The notes below the pieces were generated by a model, which was not told where the DNA came from, searched no databases, and was given only the letters and a program-made list of their open reading frames with translations. 64,000 nt of DNA from Leptasterias polaris (taxonomy: Eukaryota > Echinodermata > Asteroidea > Forcipulatida > Asteriidae), in assembly GCA_037783415.1 (NCBI GenBank), contig JAZGTN010000043.1, positions 682,001-746,000 on the forward strand, read 5' to 3'. Of this stretch, positions 43,280 to 54,876 are shown in pieces; position 1 is the stretch's first letter; the number at the start of each line of letters is the position of its first letter. Made by a program: the position numbers and the translations under genes.

Positions 43280-43636
43280 GTTAAAGTGAACGTATACCTT
43301 TGGTTTTTGGAACCGTTCGATTGCTTTAATCCTATTTAAATGCAGATACAATACAACTAACCTGTGAAAATTTCATTTCAAAAGGCGGTATGTTTTTGAG
43401 ATATCACCGAAAATCCGTCGGAGCGGTTATGTCCACACAGGAAGAATAATTGGAATACACAATCTCACATTCAAATTTTGAGGGATTTAAAACTGATATC
43501 TTTTTACTATAACCACACTACTTCGAAGTGAAATGATTCGCACAATGCTTTATACTATTGAAAGCTGCTGTCACCAAGTAAGTTTTTATTGCTATTAATT
43601 TTAAGAGTAACTATAGCGTATTACTTTCCCTTTAAC
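43280..43636 (+). mobile_element. MITE-like element D, copy 1
   Basis: 357 bp with ends GTTAAAGTGAACGTA and, in reverse complement, GTTAAAGGGAAAGTA. Related copies are at 55,939-56,335 (+) and 57,003-57,395 (-). Shared landmarks: CCGTTCGATTG, CAGGAAGAAT and AATGCTTTATACTAT. Confidence 0.8.
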
Positions 43637-43685
43637 ACTAATCAAAAACATTTTTACATCTTCGTCAAGTCAATTTCTCTTTTAA

Positions 43686-43901
43686 GTGTCTGCAGATATC
43701 AATCATCCAAAGAAAAAAACTAGTTTTATTACTATTACACTGTTAACTTACCCTTCAAGAACATCAAAGGCTACCCTAGGTGATTGGGCATTTGTGTACG
43801 CTGCTCCTAAACTATGGAATAATCTCCCTCCTTGTATTAGACAATCATCTTCACTTGGTGTATTTAAATCCAAGTTAAAAACCCATTTGTTTACGATTTA
43901 A
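43686..43901 (+). pseudogene. 5'-truncated LINE ORF2 C-terminus
   Basis: The frame ends ...GDWAFVYAAPKLWNNLPP and then SSLGVFKSKLKTHLF before the stop. This AAPKLWNxLP...FKSxLKTHLF block is the recurrent C-terminal tail of non-LTR retrotransposon ORF2 proteins of the CR1/L2-like group. No reverse transcriptase domain remains upstream; the fragment abuts MITE element D. The sequence after the stop (TTGTAATGCGCAGTAGAGTA) resembles the 3' region of the local SINEs (TGTAAAGCGCATTGAGACG), which hints that such a LINE may mobilise them. Confidence 0.75.
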
Positions 43902-45540
43902 TTCCTTCCAGTATACTGTTGAGTTATTTCTATTGTTTTTCTCTACATTCTTTGTTGTTGTATCTTTTGTAATGCGCAGTAGAGTATATGTCAGTACCAA
44001 ATTCAAAACATACAGAAATAAGTTCCCAAAACCAGAATCCTTTAGTTTTCTTATCCACTTAAACTGTACAGATTTTATTTAACAATCAAATTATTTACAG
44101 GCATTTAAATACAAAAAAATAATTCAGCAAATAATAATTCACATAGTTTCTTAGTTTGCTTCTTATGCAATCAAGTCTTCTAATATCTCTTTCTTGCTAA
44201 ACTATGGTGTAACTTTCACCTTATTTGTTCAATGGCAATAATGTTACAATTTCTGTCTATAGAAACCTTAACATTATCAATAACCACTTTTAACTTTCAA
44301 CAATACAGACCAATTTCTCTTTAAATACAAAATAAGTTTTTGGTGTACCTTCCACCTGGTTTTACAAAATTAACTGTTCATCTTGAAACATATAGTAAAC
44401 GAAATTATACTCGGGTTTGGCCGTCAATGATATCGGCTTGGTTGAGTTGAGGATATATATATCTCCCCCTCTCTCTCTCTCTCTCTCTGGCTCTTCTGTC
44501 TCCTTCATGCACGCCAGTCTCTGGACCCTCTGTAATGGCTTTAATAGTTTAGAAGCCCCGTCCAACAGTCACAATTTATCGTCAAACTCCAACCCGTACC
44601 AAAGGCCATCTAGTAATATAAAAAAACAGTCAACCAAAACTATCACTTAGTCCCAACATGGTGAAGAGACTCAAAATAACTTAACAGCGATACTTTCCAT
44701 GCAGTTTTAGGAACTTCAATGTTATCAGAACATCTTAAGTTGGCAATGTAGGATTTTTAATAAATCGAATTCACAAAACTTACGGATTTCAAATGCGTCG
44801 TACTCTTGGGTTGTGCCGGTTGGGTCCGCTTTCCCTCATACATGTGGTGGGCGGCCTGAATACGCTTTCAAGCTTTTAAAATATAAGATTTGCCTCAGTA
44901 GCTGAATCCACTGAGCTTTGGCTTTGGCATATGTATTTGTATGCCAACTGATGCACAAATCTGCTTGAAGACACTGGTTGGTGGCTAGAGCAGTACCTCA
45001 CACACACCCTCTCTATCTCAGATTTTTATGTCCACTCACATTCACATAGTCCTACTGCCTTCAATGATTTCCAACCTGGTTCCTTTTTTCCATTCACTCT
45101 TTTTGTACTCAACCACACCTATTATTATACTACTATTTAATCTACTCCTATTAAGCTGAAAGTGAAAAGACACATACAATCCGAGTTATGTAGCTGAATG
45201 TTTAAGCTACGACTTTAATGTCACTTCTATACTCCTTATTGCTACATTAAGCCTAATGAAACCCTGGCTAAAAGGTTTAAAGGAATGGTTCATTATATGA
45301 CCAAAGTAACTGCAGGTATATACACCAAAGGCTAACTTCAACAAAAGAAACATACCACACTGTATTGTAGTGCATTTGACAATCCATGGCCTGATTGACT
45401 GGTGTACCTAAACTAGGTCGAGGTATGCTAATAAGACTGTTCCATTAAGTTTGTTAAAAGGGTAAGTTGAACTAAGGACTGAAACATTTTATTCACAGGT
45501 AAGTACAAATAAAATCTACATTGTGACAGTATATTCATAT
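43902..45540. other. no supported gene; (CT)n at ~44,466-44,488
   Basis: The only clear feature is a CT dinucleotide run of about 11 repeats. Short frames across it are simple-sequence artefacts. Confidence 0.5.
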
Positions 45541-45542
45541 AG

Positions 45543-45583
45543 GTATTGCGCAATATAAATGGCCGTTATTATTATTATTATTT
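45543..45583 (+). mobile_element. SINE or LINE 3' end fragment
   Basis: TATTGCGCAATATAAATGG followed by (TTA)n resembles the 3' ends of the SINEs at 48,161 and 51,569 (GCGCTATATAA...ATTATT). Only the tail is present. Confidence 0.5.
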
Positions 45584-45608
45584 TTCAATTTCATCTCGAG
45601 AGGCTATT

Positions 45609-45637
45609 TGGGGGGGAGGGGGGGGGGGGGGGGGGGG
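45609..45637. repeat. poly-G tract
   Basis: Nearly uninterrupted run of G. Length is likely uncertain. Confidence 0.85.
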
Positions 45638-45639
45638 TA

Positions 45640-47380
45640 GGGTATGCATGCCCCCGGGGGTTTGTAAACAAAGGCATTGGGGAGAAGCATTCAAACAGCT
45701 GAAAAGGCTGAAGGCAGTGACTCAGACAAGTAACACTTTTCCAGTTTGTTTGCGAGGATAGATTGCAAAAATAAAAAAAATGATTGACAAATTAATTAGT
45801 TATTAACTAATCAGTGATTTTGTGCTGTCAGATACAGAGGTGTAATTGCGCAAGGTTGGGCACAAATGTAAAGGGGGGCACGGGGAATGATGTCCGTCCG
45901 TGTGGGTAAAATGTTACATTTTTAAAGCTTTAAAGTGATAATTTCAATGTTTTTAAAACAATGTTTTATTTAAAAGTATTCAATGTAACTGTTTGTTTAC
46001 ACTCGTTTCAAATTATTTTAGTAACATAACAAGAGCGCTGAAAAGAGGCCTGTGTAAGAGAAATGCAAACGGGAAGTACAGTTTTAATTGGCCAGAAGTG
46101 GCCCCTAGAACAAAAATGGTGCGCCAACTTGTGGCCCTTTATATTTTTAACCTAGTTTTGGCGATACGTTTATATTGACACCATGACTGACGCAAAAATA
46201 GAGTCCTCTTTGGAATGTAGGCATACAGACCATTATTTGTTGCTGTTGATACCCAAAGGCTTCGTGTTTCAAATTTTGCTCTGAAAGATTGTCAAACACC
46301 TTTGTTCCCCCTTTCATAAGGACTCTATAGACTGTGTAAGTTGACCTCGAGACCGTACGGGCTTTTTGCATGGAATCTGGATTTCAGGTACATCGAATAG
46401 CAGCTACAACAGCGTGTATTGTTGCGATTGTTTTTGAAAAAAACTTGTATTGCGATTTGTTTTAAGTGCACCAATTGATTGGTTTGAATAAAACCAAAGC
46501 TAAATTTACAAATTGTAAATTGTCCAAATAAAAGCTGACATTTATTTTCGCTTCATGTTTGACCGTAAAGAACACGTTACATACTTTTCTATTGTTGATT
46601 CGGTGGTTGGCTCGGACGGCCAAATGTTGGCAAAACATTCAATCTTGTTAACAGATGTTGTGAGTGTGACCAAATTCAAAATTTTCTGCAAACTCTCAAT
46701 GAAATAAACTTCCTCCCATCATTCGTTGCTTTGTTGCATTTACTACCATGTTGTCTTTGAATGTAGGGCCTAATCATTCTACCAATATGTCTTTTTAGGG
46801 GTGGAAATAAATGACGTGGGAGAAATAAAAACCACATATAAACATTTCACCCACGTTAATCACCCATATAGCTGATGGCTCAGAAGTACCCGAAAGCTCA
46901 ATGGTGACCTTATCGTCGCGAGACTTACACGGTCTATTGATATATGCGTGCATCACTAAATTGTACCTTGGAGCCCTCCCTTAATCGTAAAAAAATCGAT
47001 ATTTAAAATTAGTTTTGGCAAAGCGCTTTAAAATGACTTAATTGTTAATTGGTTTCTAGAAGGTACGGTAGTAAAGCAAGCAGCACACAGGAGAGCATTA
47101 CATTGGTTTGGTTGAAAAATACATGTTCACAGATTTGTACAAATCCTACATGGTAAAAAGATGGTCATGGTGGAAAACTTCCCTTGAAATATTTGTGCTT
47201 GAAATCCATTTTTTTTAATTGAGTAAAACAGTTATTCGGTTTGAGTCCAAAACTAAATGTTTGAAAACAGTGAAAACAAATAAGTATTAAGTTGTTTCAC
47301 TATTTCCTCGTGACAGGTTTGTTATTTCATGTATAATGTTGGGTCACACAAAGTGCGGATACCAGCAAGGGCGTCGATGG
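45640..47380. other. no supported gene
   Basis: AT-rich; no exon, repeat partner or RNA gene recognised. Confidence 0.45.
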
Positions 47381-47386
47381 GTGGGG

Positions 47387-47471
47387 GACGGGGGGGGGGG
47401 GACATGTCCCCCCCACTTTTTAGACTGGGGGGGGGGACAGCATATCAGATGTCCCCCCCCCCCCCCCCCAC
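47387..47471. repeat. alternating G-run and C-run tract
   Basis: Long G runs and C runs alternate with ACTTTTT, including GGGGGACATGTCCCCC, so the strand can fold on itself. Predicted frames through it are artefacts. Confidence 0.8.
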
Positions 47472-47880
47472 TTTTTGATTGACTGTTCATTAGAAATATG
47501 CAACAAAATATGAAAAAATATACACCATTTTCTAGATTTAATATTTCATTACAATTTTTGTTCAAATAAAAGAATAGCGAACAAACGGTGAAATGTTTTC
47601 TTCATTTTCATCTTTTGTTCTGATGGACCACGCGCAGAATGGTATTTTTAGCCTATTTCCGTTTCTATAATACAGACAATAGACGACAAGTTTCGTCCAA
47701 GACATGAACGCCAAAATCCCGCTTACATATATACCTTGTTAGCATTCAAGTTATGCGTCATTTGTGTATGCTATAATGTACGGTACACGATCCCTCCACA
47801 AAGGAAGTCTGTCTGTGTGTGCGCCCATGTGCAAATGTGTTACATTTTCAAATTGATTTTGGGTTGAACAAAGAAAAATT

Positions 47881-47952
47881 GACTAGAGCGGGATTTGAAC
47901 CAACGATCTCCGGTTTAACGTGCCGGCGCTCTACCAACTGAGCTATCTAGCC
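47881..47952 (-). repeat. well-preserved tRNA-like core of a dispersed repeat (copy 3)
   Basis: On the minus strand a 7-bp acceptor stem (GGCTAGA with TCTAGTC, one G-U), a 4-bp D stem (GCTC/GAGC) with loop AGTTGGTA, and a T arm with loop TTCAAAT can be drawn in 72 nt. The anticodon arm is irregular: CCGG/CCGG around a 9-nt CACGTTAAA. D and T arms look Lys-like. Flanks on both sides are shared with the copies at 8.9 and 36.2 kb, so it belongs to a repeat family, probably a SINE, rather than a free-standing tRNA gene. Confidence 0.65.
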
Positions 47953-48160
47953 CTATGTTGGCGGTCTCCCTATTTTGTCAATATCTTTGTTCAAATTGTT
48001 ACAATCGCACAACGCAAAAAATGTAGTAAAATCCATTATTAATATGAGCAGTTTGGGTCATGACAAGATTTGTCAAAGAAGCAGTATTTTGTTTTTTCGA
48101 AAAACTTCAAGCTGACACACGATAAACGCCGGACTCCCGAAGCATGTTTGTATTTGTAGG

Positions 48161-48516
48161 GTGTCATGGCCGAGTGGTTAAGAGCATCGGATTCAAGTTC
48201 TGGTGGTTTAGTCATCGGGGTGTGGGTTCGAGTCCCGGTCATGACGCTTGTGTCCTTGAGCAAGACACTTTGCTATAATTGCTTCTCTTCACCCAGGGGT
48301 ATAAATGGGTACCTGCAAGGGTAGAGGTTGATATTGTGTTTGAAAAAGCCTTCGGAGCGCCATCACGGCAGCCCAGGGCTGTATACTCCCCAGGGAGCTG
48401 AGAAAGATTAAAAGGGAATGTTATTGGCCCAATGACCAGGGCACTAATGTAAAGCGCATTGAGACGTTATTGTGAAATGCGCTATATAAGAACTAGTTAT
48501 TATTATTATTATTATT
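48161..48516 (+). mobile_element. SINE, tRNA-Leu-derived head, copy 1
   Basis: The head GTCATGGCCGAGTGGTTAAG with TTCAAGTTCTGG (anticodon CAA context) and GGGTTCGAGTCCCGGTCATG has the long variable arm of a tRNA-Leu. The body has CTTGAGCAAGACACTT and CTTCTCTTCACCCAGG, a block also kept in the copies at 51.6 and 62.0 kb. The 3' end is AAATGCGCTATATAAG followed by (TTA)n. Transcription would start from the internal Pol III boxes. It appears full-length. Confidence 0.88.
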
Positions 48517-48883
48517 GGTAGAATCTTGGTTTTACATAAGGGAAAGCCAGGCCCAAACACCATTTCGGGTGATGTTATTGTTAAATATCACCCCCTGTAA
48601 CTCGCCTCCTGGTCAAACAAAAATAGGGAACAAGTGTAACACAGAATTAAATGTAAAAGTAATGGTGGGTGCAAATATTGATAATGTAATATGTATTTTG
48701 TCAAGACTTGCTCGCCCGTCCCCCCTACTTTTCAGTAGCGATCGATGCCCTTGGATACCAGTTTTTGACAGTTACCTATGTTGTTCACACGTGCTCCGGC
48801 TCGTGTGTCCAACGAGGACTCTAATATTAAAGTGTATGTCAGGTACATCCCCGCGCTTTCAAAGCGAAAGCGGAGGTTTTTAA

Positions 48884-49110
48884 AGGGACACGTTGCCTTG
48901 GATCGGACGAGTTGGTCTATAAAAAGCGATTGTAGAATACAATAAGTAGAATACAATAATCCACACAAATATGCCTCGAAATTGCGTGGTTTTCCTTTTA
49001 CATCGTCAACTAACACGGTCGGCCATTTATGGGAGTCAAATTTTTGACTCCCATAAATAAATGGCCGACCGTGTTAGTTCGCAAAGTAAAAGGTCTGTAA
49101 ACCTTCTGAG
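48884..49110. mobile_element. MITE-like repeat with long hairpin
   Basis: Starts TTTAAAGGGACACGTTGCCT, a MITE-type end. Inside, arms 49,009-49,040 and 49,043-49,078 are complementary over 32 bp with a 4-nt bulge (AATA/ATTT) and only 2 nt between them. The other terminal repeat is not recognised, so the element may be truncated. Confidence 0.55.
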
Positions 49111-50259
49111 TTGTAACATCTACGGGAGGTTCTTGGTCTAGAGTAAGGGAGGAATCCGGCCACTACCAAGCCATTACAAACAAACAAAATCACATTTATT
49201 AAATTTCATGTGAAATCAAAATGTTAAGCTCTCGGACCCGATGAGCAAAGTTTTCTGTTTGGGTCGAAGAGGTTTGAATTGGCAATTTTTATTTATTTGT
49301 TACATTTATTTACCAGGAATACCCCAAAAGTTACCTCTGGTTTCCATTTGGGGCCCTGTATACGTTCCCAAATTTCTTTTTCACTACATGCACATGGCCA
49401 GATTTGTTGCCGCGCGAGTTTATTAATGACAGATAATGCTGTTTCTAAACGAAAAACAAACAAAACCTTTCGCACGGAATATGCACGAAATACATGTAGA
49501 ATGCCAAAATGTTTGTACATGGCTGATAGACTTGAATTAATGGTGGAATCCTGACAATAATTAATTTTTAGTTTTGAATTTTAAACTAACCCTTACCCTT
49601 ATCATTGGCGGATGTTTTCGAGAAAGCTCAAACTTTCTCAATCCTGTACAAATTAGCTATTTAAAACTTAAATCTAGTATAATTTCTTTCAAATCGACAA
49701 ATCTTTCTTGAATTACCTTCGGGAATTCTGAATTTTGTTGGTTCCTTTAGAAAATTTAGTACGGTTACAAAACTTCACTGATCATCTCTAAGTTTACTTT
49801 ATTTTTCTTACAAAATTGTTTAATGTCAAAGGATTCGCCCACGAGAATATTTTGACCGCGAGAACTGCGTGCGGAGAAAAATGCATTGATCACTGCGTGT
49901 TGTCCCCGCCCCTTTCTACACAAGTCGTCACTGTCCGCCGTGCGCACTCACGAGCCATTCGCCACGTGTGTAACTCTATGTAGCAATCTCTTGCCATCCT
50001 CGGCGATGTTTGGAGAAGGTTTATTTCGTTTTTCGAGTAGAGAGGCTTTTAGTATCCCTGTAAAGATCACGTCTTCAGAAAGGAATCGATGCAAAAACAG
50101 CATTCTGCAAATTTCAAGTGTTTACTTTGCCCACACTCATCAGCGATTGCAGCATTGATTGAGACGTAATACGATCATCTAACACTAAGCCTGGAAATGG
50201 AACACTGTCCCCTTTCATTTTCGTCACGGATATGGTGTTGAACATCTGATTTGTCAAAG
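49111..50259. other. presumed 5' flank and 5'UTR of the receptor gene
   Basis: No exon upstream of the start codon at 50,260 is recognised. Promoter elements cannot be assigned with confidence. Confidence 0.4.
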
Positions 50260-50950
50260 ATGAAAACCGAACTGCTTGATGCAGTTTTTTGTGTGGTTTG
50301 TTTTTCACATTGCATTCTAAGCATCAACTCACAAACCGATGATGGTCCTCCGGATATCCGGGCTGGTCTCTTGCTTCCAACGGGTGGAAGTCAAGTATTC
50401 GACCGTGTCCGCATCCAGCCTGCCGTCGATATCGCATTGGAGAAGGTCAAAGGACTGGTGGATGCTGGTTCATATCTGAACTTCAGCCTGTCCTACGTGT
50501 TTCAATCTACCGGTGAGCTATGCAGTCCATCCTCCATGACGGCTCCGGGTGTTGCATCTGATCTCTTCTACCGACAAGGAGTGAGGCTTTTTCTGGGGCC
50601 AGCTTGTAGCTTCGAATGTAAAGCAGTTTCTGACTTAGCGGCGTTCTGGGAAGTCCCTGTTCTGTCGGGTGCTGCAACTTCGGGGGACCTCGGCAACAAG
50701 AACCAGTACAAGACTCTCACAAGGACTGCGTACCAGTTGGGGGCGATGGGACGTTTTGCCGTGGCTCTTTTCAACAAGTGGTCTTGGACACGATGCTCAA
50801 TAATCTGGGATGATAGGAGTGTTTGGAGGATTATCACCACCAGTGTAAAGAGCAAACTGGAAGGAGCAGGTATCTATATCAATCCAGTAGTACTTGGTCT
50901 ACAAGAATCCAACCAGGCTGCATTAGACGCTGCTGTACGGAGAGGAAGAA
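50260..50950 (+). CDS. natriuretic-peptide-receptor-like protein, exon 1
   Basis: ATG at 50,260 opens 230 codons to a GTAAGG donor (phase 1). The first ~24 residues are a signal peptide (hydrophobic VFCVVCFSHCILSI). Then follows the membrane-distal lobe of an ANF-receptor (type I periplasmic-binding) fold: IRAGLLLPTG, RIQPAVDIALEKV, LFLGPACSFECKAVSD, WEVPVLSGAATSGDLGNK and TRTAYQLGAMGRF. C88 and C116 sit where natriuretic peptide receptors have their first disulfide loop; C179 has no obvious partner in the visible exons. An N-glycosylation site is at N74 (NFS). Family members are receptor guanylyl cyclases (NPR-A/B) or the clearance receptor (NPR-C). The ectodomain alone does not decide which, and the intracellular part is outside the window. 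Confidence 0.9.
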
Positions 50951-51368
50951 GTAAGGCTCTCAAACAATCCCCAATGGCCAAACGTTAAGCTTTAATTATG
51001 GGTGTATCAGAATTGGCGGCTACAGTTACGGTTACGACTGTTAGTGTTACTAAGGACTTCCTATACCTCAATTAGCATTGACGTGGAAATCTAGTCGTAG
51101 CCGTAGCTCTGTGACCGCTAATTCGGACACGGCTAAAGTAAGAATTATCCTCTACTATATTTTTGTTTGTCTCCACCCTCTTCATTGCTGAAAATATCAA
51201 GTGTATGCAAACCAACTGGACGCATGGACTGTTAGTTTGTTTTTATGTCCATCTGGTAAAATAGTGCCGGAAAAAAACCTTACACCGAAATAGGTCTATT
51301 GTATACAAACAACAATTTTGAAATAATTCGTGCGCACTTGTCATTGGCGTAACCGAAAATCTCCCTTT

Positions 51369-51385
51369 TCGGGGGGGGGGGGGGG
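51369..51385. repeat. poly-G tract in intron 1
   Basis: Homopolymer G run, simple sequence. Confidence 0.8.
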
Positions 51386-51568
51386 CAAGCGTCGGAAAAG
51401 ACACAGTTGGTGGGGACTATCTGATGTATGGAACAATTCATTTGTGTATTTTTCGATCTCATTTTGGGGCAAGTTTAAGGCATAGGTTTTGACTGGGTGA
51501 GACCCCTGCCCCCACCCCCACTGTTTACGCATTCGCTTTATCTTGAACGAGATTTTAAAAGTCGTGGG

Positions 51569-51903
51569 GTGTCATGGCCGAGTGGATAAGCACACCGAAC
51601 TCAAGCTCTGGTGTTTCTGTTCAGCAGAGTGTGGGTTCGAGTCCCGGTCGTGACACTTGTGTCCCTGAGCAAGACACTTGACTATAATTGCTTCTCTCCA
51701 CCCAGGGGTAATATGGGTACCTGTGAGGGCAGAGATGGTTCTTGTGATTGATTTAGCTTAGTAGCGCATATTTGTTGCACAGGCTGTATACTCCCCAGGG
51801 AGCTGAGATGGTTTAAGGAATGAAATAATGGCCCAGTGACCAGGGGTAATAATGTTGGAAGCGCTTTGAGACGCCCTTCGGGTGTGAAAAGCGCTATATA
51901 AAA

Positions 51904-51948
<45 letters not shown>
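51569..51948 (+). mobile_element. SINE, tRNA-Leu-derived head, copy 2 (intron 1)
   Basis: Same family as 48,161-48,516: GTCATGGCCGAGTGGATAAG, ACTCAAGCTCTGG, GGGTTCGAGTCCCGGTCGTG, CCTGAGCAAGACACTTGACT, CTTCTCTCCACCCAGGGGTA, GAAAAGCGCTATATAAAA and a long (ATT)n tail (51,909-51,948). Inserted in the first intron in the gene's orientation. Confidence 0.88.
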
Positions 51949-52719
51949 GGCGGTGCATGTTTGAGGTATGTTACGATAACCAACATCTCTCTATAGAAAA
52001 TGGAATATTTGCGCCCAATTCTGACCAAAGTATAACGTGGTTTAGGTTTTGTGTTTCTACGTGATTACGTGTGTCACGCTCATTGAAGTTTTCCTTCCAC
52101 TTGTAAACCTTTAATTGCACTTTTTCATTGAATGTCTTTCTTTTTTAAAGCTGGTAAGTCAACTTTTTTGCCGATTTGACCCGAAAATTTTGATTAAAAT
52201 TATAACTATTTTGTAGATCCTAGAAAGTCATACAAGCTTCCATTTGAGGTATTGCGCGGGGAACAAATCCTCCGATAATTAGTGATAGTTATTAAAAACT
52301 GAACATGAATTATTGTTTCATATAATATTTCACGACATTTTCTCACGTCCATGAACCGAGTACAAACAATTTTGCATTTTTTTTATGCAATGTCCTTGGC
52401 CATCAGCTAAAGGTTTTGTATTGTTTTCGTTTTGAAACAGCATCGCCTGTCAAAAATTCGTTCAGAGAGAAAAAGAAAAAGAAATAAAACATAACAAAAT
52501 ATAGCCTATATACATAATGATAAGAATAGTAATTGGTAAAAATCGGGCCATGCATGTTCAGGTTTTTCAGGCTCACTGAGGATTTTTGGCGTACACTGAA
52601 CCCTAAAGCCTGTATAATAAAAATGGGTAATAATAATTTGAATAACAAACAAAATCATTGTAAAGGTAAAAACCAAATTATAAACAAAATCATGTTTGTT
52701 CAATCCTCCTTCCCTGCAG

Positions 52720-52868
52720 TTATATTCATAATTGCACCCGTGAAAATAGTCCGAGACATCATGTTGAAGGCCTACAGAGCGGGGTACACCAAAAACGGAG
52801 AGTACGCCTTTTTCTCCGTCCACCTTTTCAACAACACGTGGAGGTTCGGAGACTCGTCCTGGCAACAG
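52720..52868 (+). CDS. natriuretic-peptide-receptor-like protein, exon 2
   Basis: The CTTCCCTGCAG acceptor and CAG|GTAAGT donor bound 149 nt, entered in phase 1 and left in phase 0. The codon split by intron 1 becomes Ile. It encodes IFIIAPVKIVRDIMLKAYRA, then NGEYAFFSVHLFNNTWRFGD and SSWQQ. The pattern NGEYxFFxxxLFN...GDxSW is highly characteristic of natriuretic peptide receptor ectodomains. NNT is an N-glycosylation site. Confidence 0.92.
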
Positions 52869-54720
52869 GTAAGTGCGAAGCATATTCAACCGAATATCAG
52901 AATATTATTTAAAATATTATCATAATAATTGGCTCATAATAATGGGGATTCGGGTTGGCTCAGTGTCCTCAATCACCTGGTAGATCCAAAGTTGCATTAG
53001 CCCGATTGGGTATAACAAGACTGGCCCTATCATTTGTGAGTGTAGAGAAGCAAACTACACCGTGGATCCCTGCTTCAAATGCTCATTACCACCCCACCCG
53101 TTCAGCCATAGAGACCTCGCGAGCTACACCATCAATGCAAAACACTGCGTGGACAAAATTAATGGAAATAAACCATTTGATGCGTGAAGATACGAAAAGA
53201 AGAAGTGCACTCTAAAAACTCCTGTGTCAGAGTGGATCCGGATTCCGGGTCTTTTGAGGCTTGATCCATTTCTTGGTCAGTATGACCCGGAATCTGTGTC
53301 AAACTGACCAAATATCCAAATATCTACCAGTTTCGACGGGGGTCAGCATGACTCAGAAATTGGTCAGGCACCCTGTGACCATGGAGTCTGGGTACTGACC
53401 CGGGAGTGTTTATAGTGTGGTTTCTTCCCCGACTTTCACCTCTGTAGACCCCGGTTCGAATTCCGACAGAGCCTATTGCCTTTCCGACTGTGGGTCCCGG
53501 TTCGAATCCCGGGCCTGAGCCTCGCAAATGGATTGGGTTTTCTTCCAATTGCCTTTCACCTCTGTGACCCGGGCTCGAAACCCGGGGCGGGGTCACAGAG
53601 GATCGGGTTCAGTTCTTACCTGGTTGCTTGGGTTTTCTTCCCACATCAAACAATACATACATAGGCATTTGACATTGACATTTTTTCATACACGTGTATC
53701 TTCAGGCCAACACATTCATGCAGCCCCTTTCACACGAGAGCAATTTAGCAAGGGTCCCTTGCTTAATTGTAGCACGGTTGTAAAATTTTACAAAATGTAC
53801 CTCGTGTGAAAGAACAATTTTTACACTGCCCAGGGTCCCTTGTAAAATCTTGTCCAACATTGCTACATTTTGTCGGAGGTCCGGACCTACGACATAATCT
53901 TCCGCTAGCGGACGTGCGCGAAATCATCGTGTGAAGGGAACCTTTGTTTATTGAACGACGTCCTGTGCAAAGTCTCCCACACTGCGCATGCGTGGCAACT
54001 TTTGTGTGTGACCTTTTGCATCGCATGTCAAGAGGCTGTATCCATTCACGCTAGTGCATCTTTTTTTGCAGCAATCCTTTCCATCATAGAACAGTTGAAA
54101 ATCAATCACAAAAGGAGACTTGCTTCTTTGAGAAGACAAAATTCATTGACCTTTTTATTTAACTGCCGTCGGTGACCTTCATTATATCATGCATAATAAA
54201 TGCCGAACAACACTGCAATCGGTAAGTCACGCTTCTAAAATACAAAAAAACTTTCTCGGCGAAAAGAAAAAACTTGAATATAAAACCTTTTCCTGAGCCT
54301 GGTTTTGCCCCCAGAAAACAGGCAACGACTTAATACAACTGGTAGTATTACCTATTTCACATATTTATCAGTCGTTCGCTGGTTACCAGTGATGTGTGCA
54401 CTGTCATGGCGCACGATGGCTGTTAGTTTTTTACTTTATCCGTGGGAAAGCTTGCTAAATCAGTCACGCACGATGACAACAAATAAACAATCAGCGCTCG
54501 TTCGTAGCAAGGGACCATGGTGATTTTTTGTCGTGTGAAAAGGGCTGCCTGGAGGTAGACTTCCCCCAAAACGAGTCCGCCTCTCAGGTCTATGCGGTTA
54601 CCGCTCGTCGCGGAGGCCGAAGTCCCGTGGAACCCGGCGACCCCGCCGAGAGAATCCGTTACAATAATACGTTGAAATTGGGTTTTACCGGATCAATTGT
54701 TTGTATACCCATTTTAATAG
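52869..54720 (+). other. intron 2 with repeats
   Basis: GT-AG intron. It contains a degenerate repeat region at ~53,380-53,640, with several copies of CGGTTCGAATCCCGG-like and CTTTCACCTCTGTGACCC-like phrases, and a TIR element at 53,720-54,548. A GC-rich frame at ~54,530-54,660 lacks similarity to this receptor family and is left as intronic. Confidence 0.75.
53720..54548. mobile_element. TIR DNA element in intron 2
   Basis: The left end is GCAGCCCCTTTCACACGA, and the reverse complement of the right end is GCAGCCCTTTTCACACGA (17 of 18 identical). The next ~20 bases also contain related CAAGGGTCCCTTGC / ATGGTCCCTTGC. The ~829-bp body has no transposase frame. Flanking target duplications are not evident. 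Confidence 0.7.
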
Positions 54721-54876
54721 GGAGACGGGCAAGACGCCGAAGCCAAGCAAGCATTTGAAGCTCTGATGACGTTCCGACTACTTGAACCAATCACAGACAA
54801 GTATAAGGAGTTCAGGGACGAGCTCCAACTCCGGCGAAAACGTAAATTTAATTGGACAAGCCCAGCCGGGGACGAC
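54721..54876 (+). CDS. natriuretic-peptide-receptor-like protein, exon 3
   Basis: The TTTTAATAG acceptor and GAC|GTAAGT donor bound 156 nt (52 codons), phase 0 at both ends. It encodes GDGQDAEAKQAFEALMTFRL, EPITDKYKEFRDEL, a basic RRKRK stretch and FNWTSPAGDD. GDGxDAxAxxAFxxL follows the SW motif of exon 2 directly in this receptor family. NWT is a glycosylation site. The RRKRK run in this loop is unusually basic. Confidence 0.9.

Noticed and set aside
47881..47952. Functional tRNA gene
   Set aside because: Acceptor, D and T arms pair, but the anticodon loop is enlarged and the flanks are shared with two other copies, so a repeat is more likely.
54528..54758. GC-rich open frame just before exon 3 considered as a longer exon
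   Set aside because: The conserved receptor sequence starts at GDGQDA after a usable AG at 54,720 in phase with exon 2; the upstream residues do not resemble the family.
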